Shown here one piece after another: positions 24,516-35,320 of a DNA stretch of 64,000 nt. Source of the DNA: Plutella xylostella (lineage: Eukaryota; Arthropoda; Insecta; Lepidoptera; Plutellidae); assembly GCF_932276165.1 (NCBI RefSeq), contig NC_063999.1, positions 5,334,501 to 5,398,500 on the forward strand. Direction: 5' to 3'. The position numbers were made by a program, and so were the translations under genes. Every line of letters begins with the position of its first letter. Positions within the stretch are counted from its first letter, which is position 1. Under the pieces are notes generated by a model that did no database searches, was not told where the DNA came from, and was given only the letters and a program-made list of their open reading frames with translations.

Positions 24516-26631
24516 ATAAACGCATAATTAGAGATTTTGTTTTATTTGCCAAATGCCCCATTTTTCTAAAATCATTTAATTTAATTTTTTATTACAATAT
24601 TTAAGTTGTAGGTAGCAATTTTATTACTCTTTTACCTTCTGTTACAGTTACCCTTGAAATTTATAACTTTCACATACTGCACAAGATTTTATCCCTTTAC
24701 TCATTTAATATGGAGGATAGACAGCAGCCGTTCTTAATGAAATGCCCAAGTAAACAACAGGATACGCTCTTACAAACTTAATAATGGAATTTCCTTTCTA
24801 AGCGAATTCATTAGAGTCTGGAAGGACCAATCAAATTCTGCTAACAAGCTTACAACAAACTAGGTTCGCCTCCGGCCATACGCTTTAGAGCTTATGCTGC
24901 GTTTAGATCGATCCAGTTACCGCCTTCATCGGGGCTAGGGGGGGGGGGGTTATTCTCACCGTTTGAGGAGTGAAAAGTGAATTGTATAGGTATAGTCTAT
25001 TTTTTTAGTTTAGTCCGGTCTACACCCCATCGACATCGACGAGTTCATTTTGTTACAATATATCTAATAGATATAATCGTGTCGTGTACTACAAGACTAG
25101 TACTATATCTTCCTCAGAAAATAATATACCCTGTTAATAGTATTTTCTGGCTGAAGTAAAATATTTAAGTGAATACCTACCTAAATAATAAAAATAATTT
25201 AAATATTTCACGGTTCAATTGAATGTTGAATGTGACAACCCTAGCACAATCCCCGGTCAATGAATAAGGAATGGATCCGATGCTAATTGATACAGCGATG
25301 TGAGAGCCCGGATTTACTAATTAATTGATAATAATATTACCAGTTCTACTGAGCACTAACTTAGCTGTGCTAATTCTAATATAACAGGTGTGGTTATAAA
25401 TTATTAATTGCGATACTTTGCTATTTAGTAATACTTTTGTATAATTACCTAGGAACATATACGCAATACTTCTTCTTATCGTGCCGGTAACAAACAATAG
25501 AGCTGGACTAGCGTTTGTCAGCGTAGTAAATGAAAAGCCAGACAGATTAGTTGAAAATCGTTACTTTCTAACCAACAAGGGAAAGCTAAACTTTCCGCAC
25601 AGTAGGCAAAACCGCCATTATTACTAGCTATCTTATCTACCGACGGAAATCAGGGCGTCCACACACTGGTGCCCAAAGTGGACCCCCTGCTTATGTTAAC
25701 TCCCTAATAGCTTTTACGAGACAGCCTATTACGAACGACAAGGCTATTCTGTAGCGATAGATCCGTCATTTATGTTTTAGACACAAAGGGTACCAACGGC
25801 AACAACACAAAATTGGTTCTTTGCCTCCGCTGTATGATATCTGACCGTCTTATTGCTACTATGCACCACTAAACTTATTCCGAAGAATCCGACTTGCACT
25901 TAACTACTTTAAAAAAAAAAACCTACTGAGCTTTTGTTTCTTCAAATATTATAAGTTCTAGGAACCAACGGTTGGTAGTTTTTTTTTATATATGAGTATA
26001 AAGTAACTAAAAGATAACTTAATATATTACCTAATAGATTAGGAATGTTTCGCATTAGCATAGCGGTTGTTACTAAAATATTGCCTCAGGGGTAATGTTT
26101 CAGTGTTTGTATTGGCGCGAACCAATTTTCTCTCAACTCCTAATGGCTTTAGGTTGGTACCTATTTAAAAGGCCAGAAATATGTTTTTAGCTTTCAGTAG
26201 ACAGATTTCCTATAATTCAATACTATTTATTATTTTTGGGTCTACTTCGTGGAAAAGTTCAGTTTGAAACGATTTGGTAGTTGAGAAGACTGAAAATCAT
26301 CAATTTGTTCTTAATTCTGCACAAACAACCATGCTGTCAGCTGCAGTCACCTTGTTGGCTTCTAGGTGCTGGTACCTATGTCTTACTTTTCATAATAATG
26401 TAGAATGAAACAAATCCTTACACATTTTGATAAACAATGCATCAAACTTTAATAAATTTGAAAAAAAAAACTAAATAAAAAATATACTTAACAATGAAAA
26501 TTTCATTCATTCGCGAGGTAAGATTATTGTATAAAAATATATACAGGGGTTTTCTTTATAAACGTCTTTACAAGTTGCAAGCTTTGACTTAAAAGAGGAA
26601 CGTCTTTAAAGTTCCACTGTAAGCATCTTAC
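24516..26631. other. No gene recognised
   Basis: AT-rich; a run of 12 G at 24938-24949. The short frame at 24977-25159 has no recognisable domain. No repeat identified with confidence. Confidence 0.45.
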
Positions 26632-27344
26632 CTTTTAACTAGAGATGCCACGAATATTCGGCAACTATTCGGTATTCGGCCTATTCGGCCAGTTTTTTCA
26701 GTATTCGGTATTCGGCCGAATACTACTTACTATTCGGCCGAATACCGAATACTTAAAAAAGTAGCAAATATCTTACAAAAGGGAATTAAAAACTATTTAA
26801 TCGAAACATTTAACTATCAAACAATCATCAATGGGAGATTTTCAACCATAGACAAACAACCATAGATTATAGATGACTTCATAATCAACAGCACTGCATT
26901 TTTTTTAGATGCCGGCTAAATCATCTATAATCTATGGCTGTTTGTCTATGGTTGAAAATCTCCCATTGCGAAAACCTGAACAAAATCAGTATTTTTAATA
27001 TTTAAAATTAATTAAAGGCAAATTGTGATGAATATAGACAAGTTTTGCGGCATTTGTTCGTAAGAGCCAATTGCGCTTTTTTTTCATAAAATATACAATA
27101 CTACTACTGAGGCACAGGTTTTTTTTTTATAACAAATTATATAAGGTTTGGCTACTGATTCGAGTTGGTTGACCACTCGATTTGAAGATCACTCTTTTAA
27201 TAAAACTTCAACTTATTGAATTATACTGGATCACCTGCCGAATATTCGGTGGCCGAATATTCGGTATTCGGCTGAGAGCGCCGGCCGAATATTCGGTATT
27301 CGGTATTCGGCCAAATCACTATTCGTGGCAACACTACTTTTAAC
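26632..27344. mobile_element. hAT-like non-autonomous element with 8-bp target duplication
   Basis: The exact repeat cttttaac occurs at 26632-26639 and 27337-27344. Between them (26640-27336, 697 bp) the ends are tagagatgccacgaat and its inverse attcgtggcaacacta. An 8-bp duplication and a TIR of the form TAGngntGCCA are hallmarks of the hAT superfamily. Just inside each end are many copies of ttcggtattcggc and its inverse, likely transposase-binding subterminal repeats. No transposase frame. A second palindromic element (26829-26968) is nested inside. Confidence 0.85.
26829..26968. mobile_element. Snap-back MITE nested in the hAT-like element
   Basis: The left arm 26829-26876 and the right arm 26921-26968 are 48-bp inverse copies with one mismatch, beginning caatgggagattttcaacc. 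The 44-base centre is unrelated to the surrounding subterminal repeats. Its position inside the hAT-like element suggests it inserted later. Confidence 0.8.
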
Positions 27345-28261
27345 CATAGACTTATGTTTTTACTCTATTTTCCATACTTTTAAGTCAGCTTTTAACTTTT
27401 AATTGTGTTATTTGTTCGGTGAAGTGCCAAGTTTTTAGACTCACAAATTGCGTTTGTCTTTTAGTTTGGTTCAAAGCAGGTAAAGTTGATAGGAATTGGT
27501 TTGCTTTATTAGATTATAATGTCTAGACGCTAACGATAATAATAAATTCAGCTGTCCAACATCCATAAGTAAATTCAGTAGAGGTGTGGTATTTTTCATG
27601 ATTTAGTCATTATTTTTAGTAGAGCAACGTTATTCAATTCTAAATCTATCAAATTCAATGTAATAAAATACAAAGTGAAGGCAGGACAATCGAGGATATT
27701 AGTTTCTGAGAAATCGGAACCGGTAGAGTCGAGCTATCGACTGCATCAAAGGCCAGTGAAATGTACAGCTACAGAGTAATCAATAGCGAAATATTCACAT
27801 TGTACTATTGATTTAAATAAAACCGCATGTTCACCTATTGCATTTAAATCTCAATCCGATATTGATTTACATTAGGAATAGATATAGTATTTCTGGACAA
27901 ATAAAACTTATCCAACCACTACGCCTATTTTTGGGTTCATAGCTTCTCTTTGGCTGACGTCCAGAGGAATGTTTGTGTTGGGCTGATCAATCTGCAGCAC
28001 ATCCTTATAGGGATGTACTTACTGGCTAATAGATAGCAGAATTAATGGATGAACTACCTAATTAATACTCAAAATCGTACAAATAAAAAAATGTGATAAA
28101 GGATGAGTAGGCCCTAATGTTTACATGGTAATAATCCCAGCTAAGCGTAATTTAAATTGGAAATAGTTCAGCTGTACGCGGCCAGATGTGCATACGAGCC
28201 TACTCATTGTCACTCATGTCGCTTGGATTATTTTACAACAAAGCTGTTTGCAATATAATAA
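27345..28261. other. No gene recognised
   Basis: AT-rich with nothing definite. 28130-28240 is somewhat more complex sequence without a frame. Confidence 0.45.
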
Positions 28262-28466
28262 ACTAGCTGTTCCCGCGCGCTTCGCTTCGCCTTAAAAAGT
28301 TTTCCCGTGGGAATTCCGGGATAAAAAGTAGCCTATGTTCTTTCCCAGGGTCTAGACCATATGTATACCAAATTTCATTCAAATCCGTCCAGTAGTTTTG
28401 GCGTGAAAGAGTAACAGACAGACAGACAGATACAGTTACTTTCGCATTTATAATATTAGTTAGGAT
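28262..28466 (+). repeat. Lepidopteran retroposon-like repeat, copy 1
   Basis: Starts actagctgttcccgcgcgc and runs through 'gtgggaattccgggataaaa', 'agtagcctatgttctttcc', 'accaaatttcattcaaa' and 'agtagttttggcgtgaaaga' to an (acag)n stretch and 'tttataatattagttaggat'. Nearly the same unit lies at 37836-38035. This is one of the commonest repeat types in Lepidoptera, known from memory. Not coding. Confidence 0.8.
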
Positions 28467-28838
28467 AAGTTTATTTTCTATTTATTAATAACGTGGACGC
28501 CTGCATCGATTCTTACTCGTATTTTCAATTCGAGTGCTAAATAACACCCAGATGTGGCTGAGTACTCAACTTTGGTAAAGCTTTGGAAAAGTCCATACAT
28601 ACTCATTACCTAATTGGCTTCTTATTATTATTCCCATGAAGCATTATTTCCATTATTGATCGACTTCCGTACAGCACTAACGTGCGTGCCAACATTGTGC
28701 TCGCCGTGCTGTGTAAACACATCAAATTGAAACGTTAAAATGAATGATCATAGTGAACCAGCAAATGGGCTCATATTGAGGATTCCTGGTATTATCGTTT
28801 ATCCAAACAACTATTAAGTCTTCAAAGAGCTGCAATCA
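28467..28838. other. No gene recognised
   Basis: Moderately complex sequence at 28495-28780 without a convincing frame; possibly conserved non-coding DNA. Confidence 0.35.
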
Positions 28839-29108
28839 TTAAAGGCCACAGTTGTATTTGATAATTTTGTTGAGTAAATATTTATGGCGGAAGGTAGTAG
28901 TGGCTGGTTGATGGTGGGGCTCATTGGTAGGCCTCTGTCTAAGTAAAGTTTTTGGCTTGGGTCGGTTTGTCGGTTTCTGATGATCTTCCGTCATTTCTTT
29001 CACTATAGGGATGCTAGGAATTTGTATAGAATTGCTTTGTAAGTGAGAGTTTTTCCAATTGTGTTTGCGTAAATTAACAACAAACAATACAAATCAATTT
29101 GAGTCTTC
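28839..29108 (-). CDS. Possible small secreted protein with a frame break (uncertain)
   Basis: On the minus strand an ATG at about 29114-29112 opens MKTQIDLYCLLLIYANTIGK, which looks like a signal peptide, but this frame stops soon after. A neighbouring frame then continues for about 80 residues (FVVNLRKHNWKNS... to ...KIIKYNCGL) and is rich in Pro, Thr, Asn and Lys, with a single Cys. A one-base shift near the aaaaa at about 29050 would join the two. This could be a decayed or mis-sequenced small secreted protein, or chance. I do not recognise any family and see no promoter or nearby poly-A signal. Confidence 0.18.
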
Positions 29109-29365
29109 ATTGCATATGCATTTCAATATAGCTTAACGAACGTAAGTACTTCTATGGTTACACGCAACCGCAACTCACTACAACACGCTTCACAATATTT
29201 AATTTTGTCATTATTTATTAGTGGCTTTAAACTAATAACACAGTAATGTCGTAGACAAAATTACACGGACTGTTTTCCTTTTCAGGTACCTCAAAATATT
29301 GATTTTAATAAATGGGATCAAGATTATTTAACCTCATCATTGACAACCAGCTGGGTGACTGTAAA
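29109..29365. other. No feature recognised
   Basis: AT-rich sequence between the possible peptide and the TIR element. Confidence 0.45.
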
Positions 29366-29733
29366 GACTCGTTTACACAGTACGAGCTGCTGCCTGGCCA
29401 GTAGACAGCTACTCGGTTTGCGTACTCGTACGCCAGTAGTTCGGGTCGCCTTTGCTGTCTACACGACACCCAGTCCCAGTCCGAGTCAAGTTGTGTCGTA
29501 GCACACAAAAAAACACGGTTTCGACTCACAAATGTCCGGCTGTCATGGGCGAGTTGCTGCCGGCGAGAAGGCCAGTGAAAACAAAAAATCATGAAGTAGC
29601 TCGGATGCGAGCTACTGACCAACTCGCACGTACGAGTTACTCGTAAGATACATCCAAACAGTGCGAGTTACTGCAGTGCCGCTACTCGGAAGGCTGACTC
29701 GTACGCTAGCTTGCACTGCGTAAACTAGCCATA
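29366..29733. mobile_element. TIR element with repeated cgagtta/ctactcg units
   Basis: The left end is agactcgtttacacagtacg and the right end approximately its inverse (cttgcactgcgtaaactagc). The interior is packed with actcg/cgagt repeats (tactcgtacgccagtag, cgcacgtacgagttactcg). Layout like 18370-18530 but with different repeat units. No open frame with a domain; the frames at 29305-29622 (-) and 29452-29646 (+) are composition artefacts. Confidence 0.55.
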
Positions 29734-29760
29734 AGTTAAGTTGTGCTCACTACGACTAAA

Positions 29761-29898
29761 TGCCAGTTTCTATATCTCTATCTATCCATGACTGGTAGTT
29801 ACTTTCATACGATTTTGACATAATCAAAAGTGACAATCTGCCAAAATCGTATGAAAGTAACTACCAGTTATAGATAGATAGAGTTATAGAAACTGGCA
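29761..29898. mobile_element. Palindromic MITE (138 bp)
   Basis: tgccagtttctatat... (from 29761) is mirrored by ...atagaaactggca (to 29898). The arms of about 55 bp also share gtagttactttcatacgat / atcgtatgaaagtaactac. No coding capacity. Confidence 0.8.
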
Positions 29899-31484
29899 GT
29901 GAATCTCATGAAGCTTTAGTTCGTTTGTTTTTTGCCAAGCTAAAGTAACCTTTCCGAGTAGCATAATAAACTAAAGTAGCTATAGGCGACATGAACAATC
30001 AAGCCGGTACAATTTCTTCACAAACTCCAAATTTTATCGTCAGCTTCGGTTCATCGCACTGAATGACTGATCACTTTCGAGTAAGTAATGTTATCTAGTA
30101 ATTGCTTCGCCCCCTTTTGGCACTCTGTCTACAGATATGATTGATGCGGTGATTCAGGGTAAACGGGAGCACGGTGACTTCTGAGACGGCTTATGAAATG
30201 ACGTGTCAATATCTTAATAGCAGAAAGCCAAATATTTATTTATTTATTTAATTCTTTCTTGCTGAAATAATAAAGCTAGGCCTACAGGAGGGAATATTTT
30301 CTTTGTTATGAAATTTCAGATCCAGCTCTGCTACAGTGACTATGTCTCATTAAACAATAGCTATTATTATTACCTATCACGTCGTTACTTTTTAACTTTT
30401 GTTAAATAACTTTCATTGAAAATATTAATTGAAATGTTTGAGCTTTTGTCAATATTATGTTGAAGAAACTTCTAGATTCTACTCTTAAATCTTTGATAGC
30501 TAGGAAACTCACTGTAGCTAATTTAGAAGAGAGGGGTTTGAAAATGGCAGATACCTACTTTGTTAAATGAATCTTCGCACAGGTCGATAAAGTATTACTT
30601 TAAATTAAAGGCCAAGAGCAAAGGTCCACTGAGTAACTGGAGAAGGGACCACTCGGGCTAAGGAATCTGATGCCAAAACAATATATTAGAGACACGACCC
30701 TAATTTGTAAATCTTAATAACGCCTTGCTTACGATAGAGGACATACTTTTATCAGTCACCTTCCGTTGCCATAGTTCTCAAGTTGGTATAATGCAAGTAA
30801 CCCAGTATCGGGTACATGAACTCTATCAACTATCATATTGCAAGAAAATTCAAAAATATTGTATTGCAATCATTTGCAATACAATATTTTTGATACATTA
30901 TAAACAACATTTGAAATACGGACATGGAACTCACAGAGAGATAAAATAGTACATAGTTACAAGCTAGCAAAAAACTGAATAAAAATGCAGCCTCCAGGCC
31001 AGGGCTTGTCAGTTCAAAATAACAGGATTATAGACATCGGCAGTACGAATCGTTTATTTTCCATTCGCCTCGTTGAACTTTGGGTTCACTGAATGTAAAT
31101 ATTTATCAGTACCAACACTTGTTGCTACCCAATAGGCGAACCTATAAATCTGCTGTATTACAATTTGGAAAATTAATGGTCTTTTACTACATAGTAATAA
31201 GATTTATTTATGGCTGTTTTGATTCGGGCGAAGCGCTCGGATGTTTCTCGATCCGGAATTGTTTTACTGATAACTGTTTTTACGATGAATAAAACATTTT
31301 AGGAAATATGGTTGTTTTGTACTTAAAACTAAGCTTCTACCTTAATCAGCGGCTGGCGATTATCTAAAAATGAATACGTCTCCATCTTATCATAACAAAA
31401 ACATATCAGCTGGAGACTTGGGCTTGTCATTGGCCAGTCAGTTTCTGACATCCCAGGTGATGCGTCACTCGAGTCTCCTTTTGC
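29899..31484. other. Spacer with a perfect hairpin; no gene recognised
   Basis: Contains a (ttta)n run at 30235-30251 and the hairpin at 30851-30892. Frames at 30725-30949 and 31080-31292 have no recognisable domain. Confidence 0.4.
30851..30892. repeat. Perfect 19-bp hairpin with 4-nt loop
   Basis: caaaaatattgtattgcaa (30851-30869) and its exact inverse (30874-30892) flank tcat. Could be a pre-miRNA-like or transposon-derived stem, but the arms are short and AT-rich. Confidence 0.6.
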
Positions 31485-31640
31485 CACCATCATCAGCCCG
31501 CAATCGCTCACAGCTGGACATAGGCCTCTCCCAAGCAGGGCCATATAATATAACCATCTTTTGTCAGCGTTCCTCACCCAGCCAATACCGGCTACCTGTC
31601 TACGCTTGCGTGCTACCGTACCACCACCGACTCATAAGCA
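31485..31640 (-). repeat. RTE-type LINE 3'-end fragment, degraded
   Basis: catcatcagcc..., 'agctggacataggcctctccc', 'accggctacctg' match the order seen at 40951-41150, so it is an older fragment of the same LINE tail, whose coding strand is minus. Confidence 0.6.
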
Positions 31641-31951
31641 ATTAACAATCCATAAGCAGCGGTGCTCGCCTGTCAAACATCTGTCATATGTATAGAAGTT
31701 ATGTCAGAGTATGTTTGTTGAGTATGATTTATAAAAGTTGTTAGTTGCTAATGTTTGGTTGTGGTAACTCTGTTCGAGGTTTCCACTAGAGAACTAGTTT
31801 ACATAAAATACACACGTAATACCCAACACTCGTATCGTACAGCCTATCAGTAAACATAATTCGCTAGCCGGTCATGTCAATTGCCATTATTGATGTCCGA
31901 TTGAACCAATCATACTTCGACGACACTCCGTTGTGGGTGTGGTCGATAACT
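31641..31951. repeat. Repeat fragment shared with 48165-48290
   Basis: 'cataagcaattaacaatccataagcagcg' and 'gctcgcctgtcaaacatctgtca' (31631-31686) recur inverted near 48180-48275. The remainder shows nothing identifiable. Confidence 0.5.
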
Positions 31952-32140
31952 ACATTCACGAGCAATGAAAAAGTTCCAATGACAATTGACAATAACACCA
32001 AATTACTTCTAAACGGAAAAAACTAGCTTAATGACGCCGTCTGCAATATTGAAGTATATATTTTAACAATTCATCAGATTATTACCTACCAGCTAAAAAC
32101 GTAAATATTTTGATCAAATTCTAAATTGAATGTTTTATGG
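31952..32140 (+). mobile_element. Tc1-type MITE, right end missing
   Basis: attcacgagcaatgaaaaag..., 'aattacttctaaacgg', 'atgacgccgtctgcaatatt', 'attttgatcaaattctaaatt' follow the same order as the MITE at 33801/35205. The right terminus is not found. Confidence 0.65.
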
Positions 32141-32760
32141 AGATCGAGACGCCAGTAAACATCACATTACAAGGGCTAACTCTGTTCTGGCTCGACTGTA
32201 AAAACATTGATCCTAACTAAACAGTATTTTATTTTGTCTCTTTCCCCTATAAATAACATATTTAACTCTTGAACATAGATTATACCCTTAGTACCTATAT
32301 TTTAATACAAATAGTATAATATGAATAGGCTTCTACAAACATACCGGATGCTCTACTGTAGCGGGACAGCCCCAATATGCAATCAAAACCTACGCCTCAA
32401 GATTAGCCGAAATCATATTACATGTTCGTCATCAAAAAGTCTTCGATACAAGTCATTTATGGTCACTATTGCAGGCGGTGGACAATGGCAGCCAGGCAAT
32501 AGAACTAGGTACTTAAGGTACTACACTCCCAGTAAGTAGCTCCATTTCTATGAGAATTGAAATTCACATCGGTACACCTTCATAGCACCTGCGAGTAGCT
32601 AGTTTAATCGACTTTAGAATCGGAAGCTCCCGCCCAGCACGTACGAGACTTCCATTTTCAAATATTACCATTCCGAGTCCAGGAAATGAATTCAAATTTA
32701 ATACCGCCATTGAACGCTTTTAGCGTCTTACCATTTATCCAATAAAGTTACGTTCCTATA
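32141..32760. other. No gene recognised
   Basis: Mixed sequence; the 72-codon frame at 32321-32539 has no recognisable domain. Confidence 0.45.
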
Positions 32761-33160
32761 GGAGCGGTGGTATCTCAGTCGGGTAAGCGCCCGCTTCTCA
32801 CGCCAGAGATGCGCGTTCGAATCCCGGCGCTGACATGTACCAATGAGTTCTTTTAACTTAAGTACAATGTATAAATAAAATAAATAAATAAGATAAGATA
32901 TTTTTAATTCAGATAATAAAATCCATAGAGTGACATTGAAATATATAGTATACCATCGCTCTTACGGTGAAGAAAAACATCGTGAGGAAACCTGCGTTTC
33001 TAGATCTAGCACATCTAGATATGTGAACCCACCAACCCGCAGTAGACCAGCGTGGTGGGAAATGGTCCAAGCTTAGGAAGGCAGTTTAGACCTTGGGGAT
33101 ATGCACAAAGGTTCTACTCGAGAGAGCCAGGTGCAGGTAGGTACTTACACCCCCACAGAG
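32761..33160 (+). mobile_element. tRNA-derived SINE, full length (second family)
   Basis: The tRNA-like head ggagcggtggtatctcagtc...cgttcgaatcccggcg carries A- and B-box regions. The body 'cgctcttacggtgaag', 'catcgtgaggaaacctgc', 'ccaacccgcagtagaccagc', 'gtggtgggaaatggtc' is typical of lepidopteran SINEs. An AT-rich stretch with (aaat)n sits inside at about 32870-32930. The copy at 1262-1464 (-) belongs to the same group. Confidence 0.8.
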
Positions 33161-33622
33161 AATATAATAAAATAGAATATGTTCCTATTACTTACTACGT
33201 AGGTATAAAGCTTTGTTACTAATGAGTAAAGCATACCAGTCTAGGGTTTCCAACAATAAACAAAGAATGAATATCTTAAAGACATGTTTGTCGTAATAAA
33301 TCATAGTTTACACACCGATGCAAAATGATTTTCTTTCCACTTTGTAAACATAATAATGAAAATAAATTTCCTACTCGGCTTCCCTGAAGCTGCACATTTA
33401 CGAGAAAGATAATAAATAATGTACGAAGATAGTTTTATGGAATGGAATGAAATGAATATTAAAATCATACAAAGATGCTCCTATTCTTTTGATAAAAATG
33501 AATTTCAAGAACATTTCAACATCTTACTTCTGATTTGAGCATAGGGTTGGCACAGGGCGAGTCATAGTTGAGAGACTATTAAATAAATAATTGAACTAAA
33601 AAAAATATAAGTACCTGCTTTA
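33161..33622. other. No gene recognised
   Basis: AT-rich; nothing identified. Confidence 0.5.
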
Positions 33623-33773
33623 AGTGCCAATTTCTCCATAGTCGGTTAGAGTATTGGTTGACTTTTGACACATCTGTCATGAATTTTATATGGAGATGAC
33701 GTTTAATTTATAAATCAATCCCTGTCGGCTAACTGACTTTATCTAAATAACCGACTATGGAGAAATTGACACT
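33623..33773. mobile_element. MITE with 'ctccatagtcggtta' ends (about 151 bp)
   Basis: The left end agtgccaatttctccatagt and the right end (ctatggagaaattgacact) are inverses. The interior gttgacttttgacacatctg / atatggagatgac is found inverted in 49858-50009, so both are one family. Confidence 0.75.
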
Positions 33774-33930
33774 AATTATAGTTATCAGTCAGTTATAATG
33801 CACTCACGGGTAATGACAAAGTTCCACTGAGAAAATCACCAAATTACTCCTAAACAGAAAAGGCTAACTTAATGACGCCGCCGTCTGCAATATTATAGTA
33901 CATTTATTTAACAGCGCATCAGAATTATTA

Positions 33931-35202
33931 CGAGCGAAAAGATCGGGAATAGAATACTTAGGAATAAATTAGAGTGAAACCTTTTTGGTGTATCAAATGT
34001 AGTGTTTTTTCAAACATAATTCCATTTTCGAATTTAAAAAAAAGTAAAAAATAAAAGAGTACTGACCATTTGAATTTGACAAGTCGGTGTAAAAAATGGA
34101 GCTTACGCAGGAACATTTCCGTGCAATAATTTTTCACAACTTTCGTCGAGGTTTATCTCAAGAACAATGTCTCGCCGAGCTTGTTTCTATTTATAAACTT
34201 GAAGCACCAAGTAAAACGACTATATATCGTTGGTATTCTGAGTTTCGCCGTGGACGTTCCTCTCTTACCACAGTCCCTTCTACTGGTCGGCCAAAAACAG
34301 CGGTAACACAAGATAACATCGATGCTGTACGCCAGTTAATAAAAGAAGATAGACATGTGACATACGAGCAGATTTGGGCTTCTCTCAGCATTGGTATGAC
34401 AGCCATTCAAACCATTTTACATGAAGAACTGGGTGTCAAGAAGTTAGTTTCGCGCTGGGTGCCCCACCGTTTGACCGAGGAACAAAAGTCGGCTCGTGTT
34501 AATTGGTGTCGATCTGCTCTGCAACGGTTCAATGGAGGCAGTTCAAATGCTGTCTACAATATCGTCTCTGGTGATGAATCGTGGATTTATTCATATGAGC
34601 CCGAAAGAAAACATCAATCGGCAGTTTGGGTCTTCGAAGGTGAGGTCAAGCCAACAAAAGTTATTCGCTCACGCAGCGTGTCGAAAAAAATGGTCGCTTC
34701 GTTTGTATCGAAAACTGGCCATGTGGCTACGATTCCATTACAAGAACAAAGGACGGTTACTGCTGATTGGTACACAACAGTTTGTTTGCCGGAAGTCGTA
34801 AGAGAACTTCGTAAAACTAACCCGAATCGTCGTATAATCCTTCACCACGATAATGCAAGCTCTCATACCGCTCGCAAAACAAGAACGTTTTTAAATATGG
34901 AAAACGTGGAGTTGATGGACCATCCTCCGTATAGCCCTGATCTGAGCCCCAATGATTATTTTACATTCCCAAGAATTAAAGATATGCTACGTGGTCAACG
35001 GTTTAGCGGCCCAGAAGAGGCGGTCGAAGCTTACAAATCAGCTGTTTTGACAGTATCCACTTCAGACTGGAATTACTGTTTCAATGATTGGTTTAATCGA
35101 ATGAAAAAGTGCATTGAATGTCACGGAGACTACTTTGAAAAACAATAAAAGTAAATAATATTATGATATCTTTGTACTTTTTTCTATTCCCGATCATTTC
35201 GG
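33931..35202 (+). mobile_element. Mariner (DD34D) transposon, about 1.27 kb
   Basis: The inverted ends gcgaaaagatcgggaatag (33934-33952) and ctattcccgatcatttcgg (35184-35202) flank an intact transposase. TA dinucleotides adjoin the ends (33929-33930; 35203-35204), as expected for mariner. Total size is normal for a complete mariner. It sits inside an older Tc1-type MITE. Confidence 0.88.
34096..35148 (+). CDS. Mariner transposase, DD34D, intact 350-residue ORF
   Basis: This enzyme recognises the terminal inverted repeats and performs cut-and-paste transposition into TA sites. Residues 1-110 hold two HTH motifs (first around 5-55, ending YRWYSEFRRG). The linker WVPHRLTEEQ is at 121-130. The catalytic triad is D160 (SGDESW), D252 (HHDNASSHTA) and D287 (YSPDLSPNDYF). 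There are 34 residues between the second and third D, which defines mariner (DD34D). GQRFSGPEEAVEA and CHGDYFEKQ form the usual C-terminus. The length equals that of complete mariner transposases. The start is the ATG after aaaa at 34096, giving MELTQEHFRAI, typical of one arthropod mariner lineage. There is no stop or frameshift and all key residues are present, so it may still be functional, though activity cannot be judged from sequence. Confidence 0.95.
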   Translation: MELTQEHFRAIIFHNFRRGLSQEQCLAELVSIYKLEAPSKTTIYRWYSEFRRGRSSLTTVPSTGRPKTAVTQDNIDAVRQLIKEDRHVTYEQIWASLSIGMTAIQTILHEELGVKKLVSRWVPHRLTEEQKSARVNWCRSALQRFNGGSSNAVYNIVSGDESWIYSYEPERKHQSAVWVFEGEVKPTKVIRSRSVSKKMVASFVSKTGHVATIPLQEQRTVTADWYTTVCLPEVVRELRKTNPNRRIILHHDNASSHTARKTRTFLNMENVELMDHPPYSPDLSPNDYFTFPRIKDMLRGQRFSGPEEAVEAYKSAVLTVSTSDWNYCFNDWFNRMKKCIECHGDYFEKQ

Positions 35203-35320
35203 TATCGCCCTAACAAAAAACGTTAATATTTTAATCAAATTCTAAATTCAATGTCAACAAAATTGAGGTCATTTTGTGTCGTCATTTTGTTAGTGGAACT
35301 TTTTCATTGCACATCAGTGT

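Larger units (their letters stand above)
33801..35320. mobile_element. Tc1-type MITE split by a mariner insertion
   Basis: The left part 33801-33930 (cactcacgggtaatgacaaa, 'atgacgccgccgtctgcaat') and right part 35205-35320 ('ttttaatcaaattctaaatt', ending tggaactttttcattgcaca) together match the uninterrupted copies at 620 and 31952. The mariner lies exactly in between. Confidence 0.8.

Noticed and set aside
22304..24949. Poly-C run at 22304 and poly-G run at 24938 as G-quadruplex elements
   Set aside because: Single homopolymer runs, more likely slippage or assembly uncertainty than designed quadruplex motifs.
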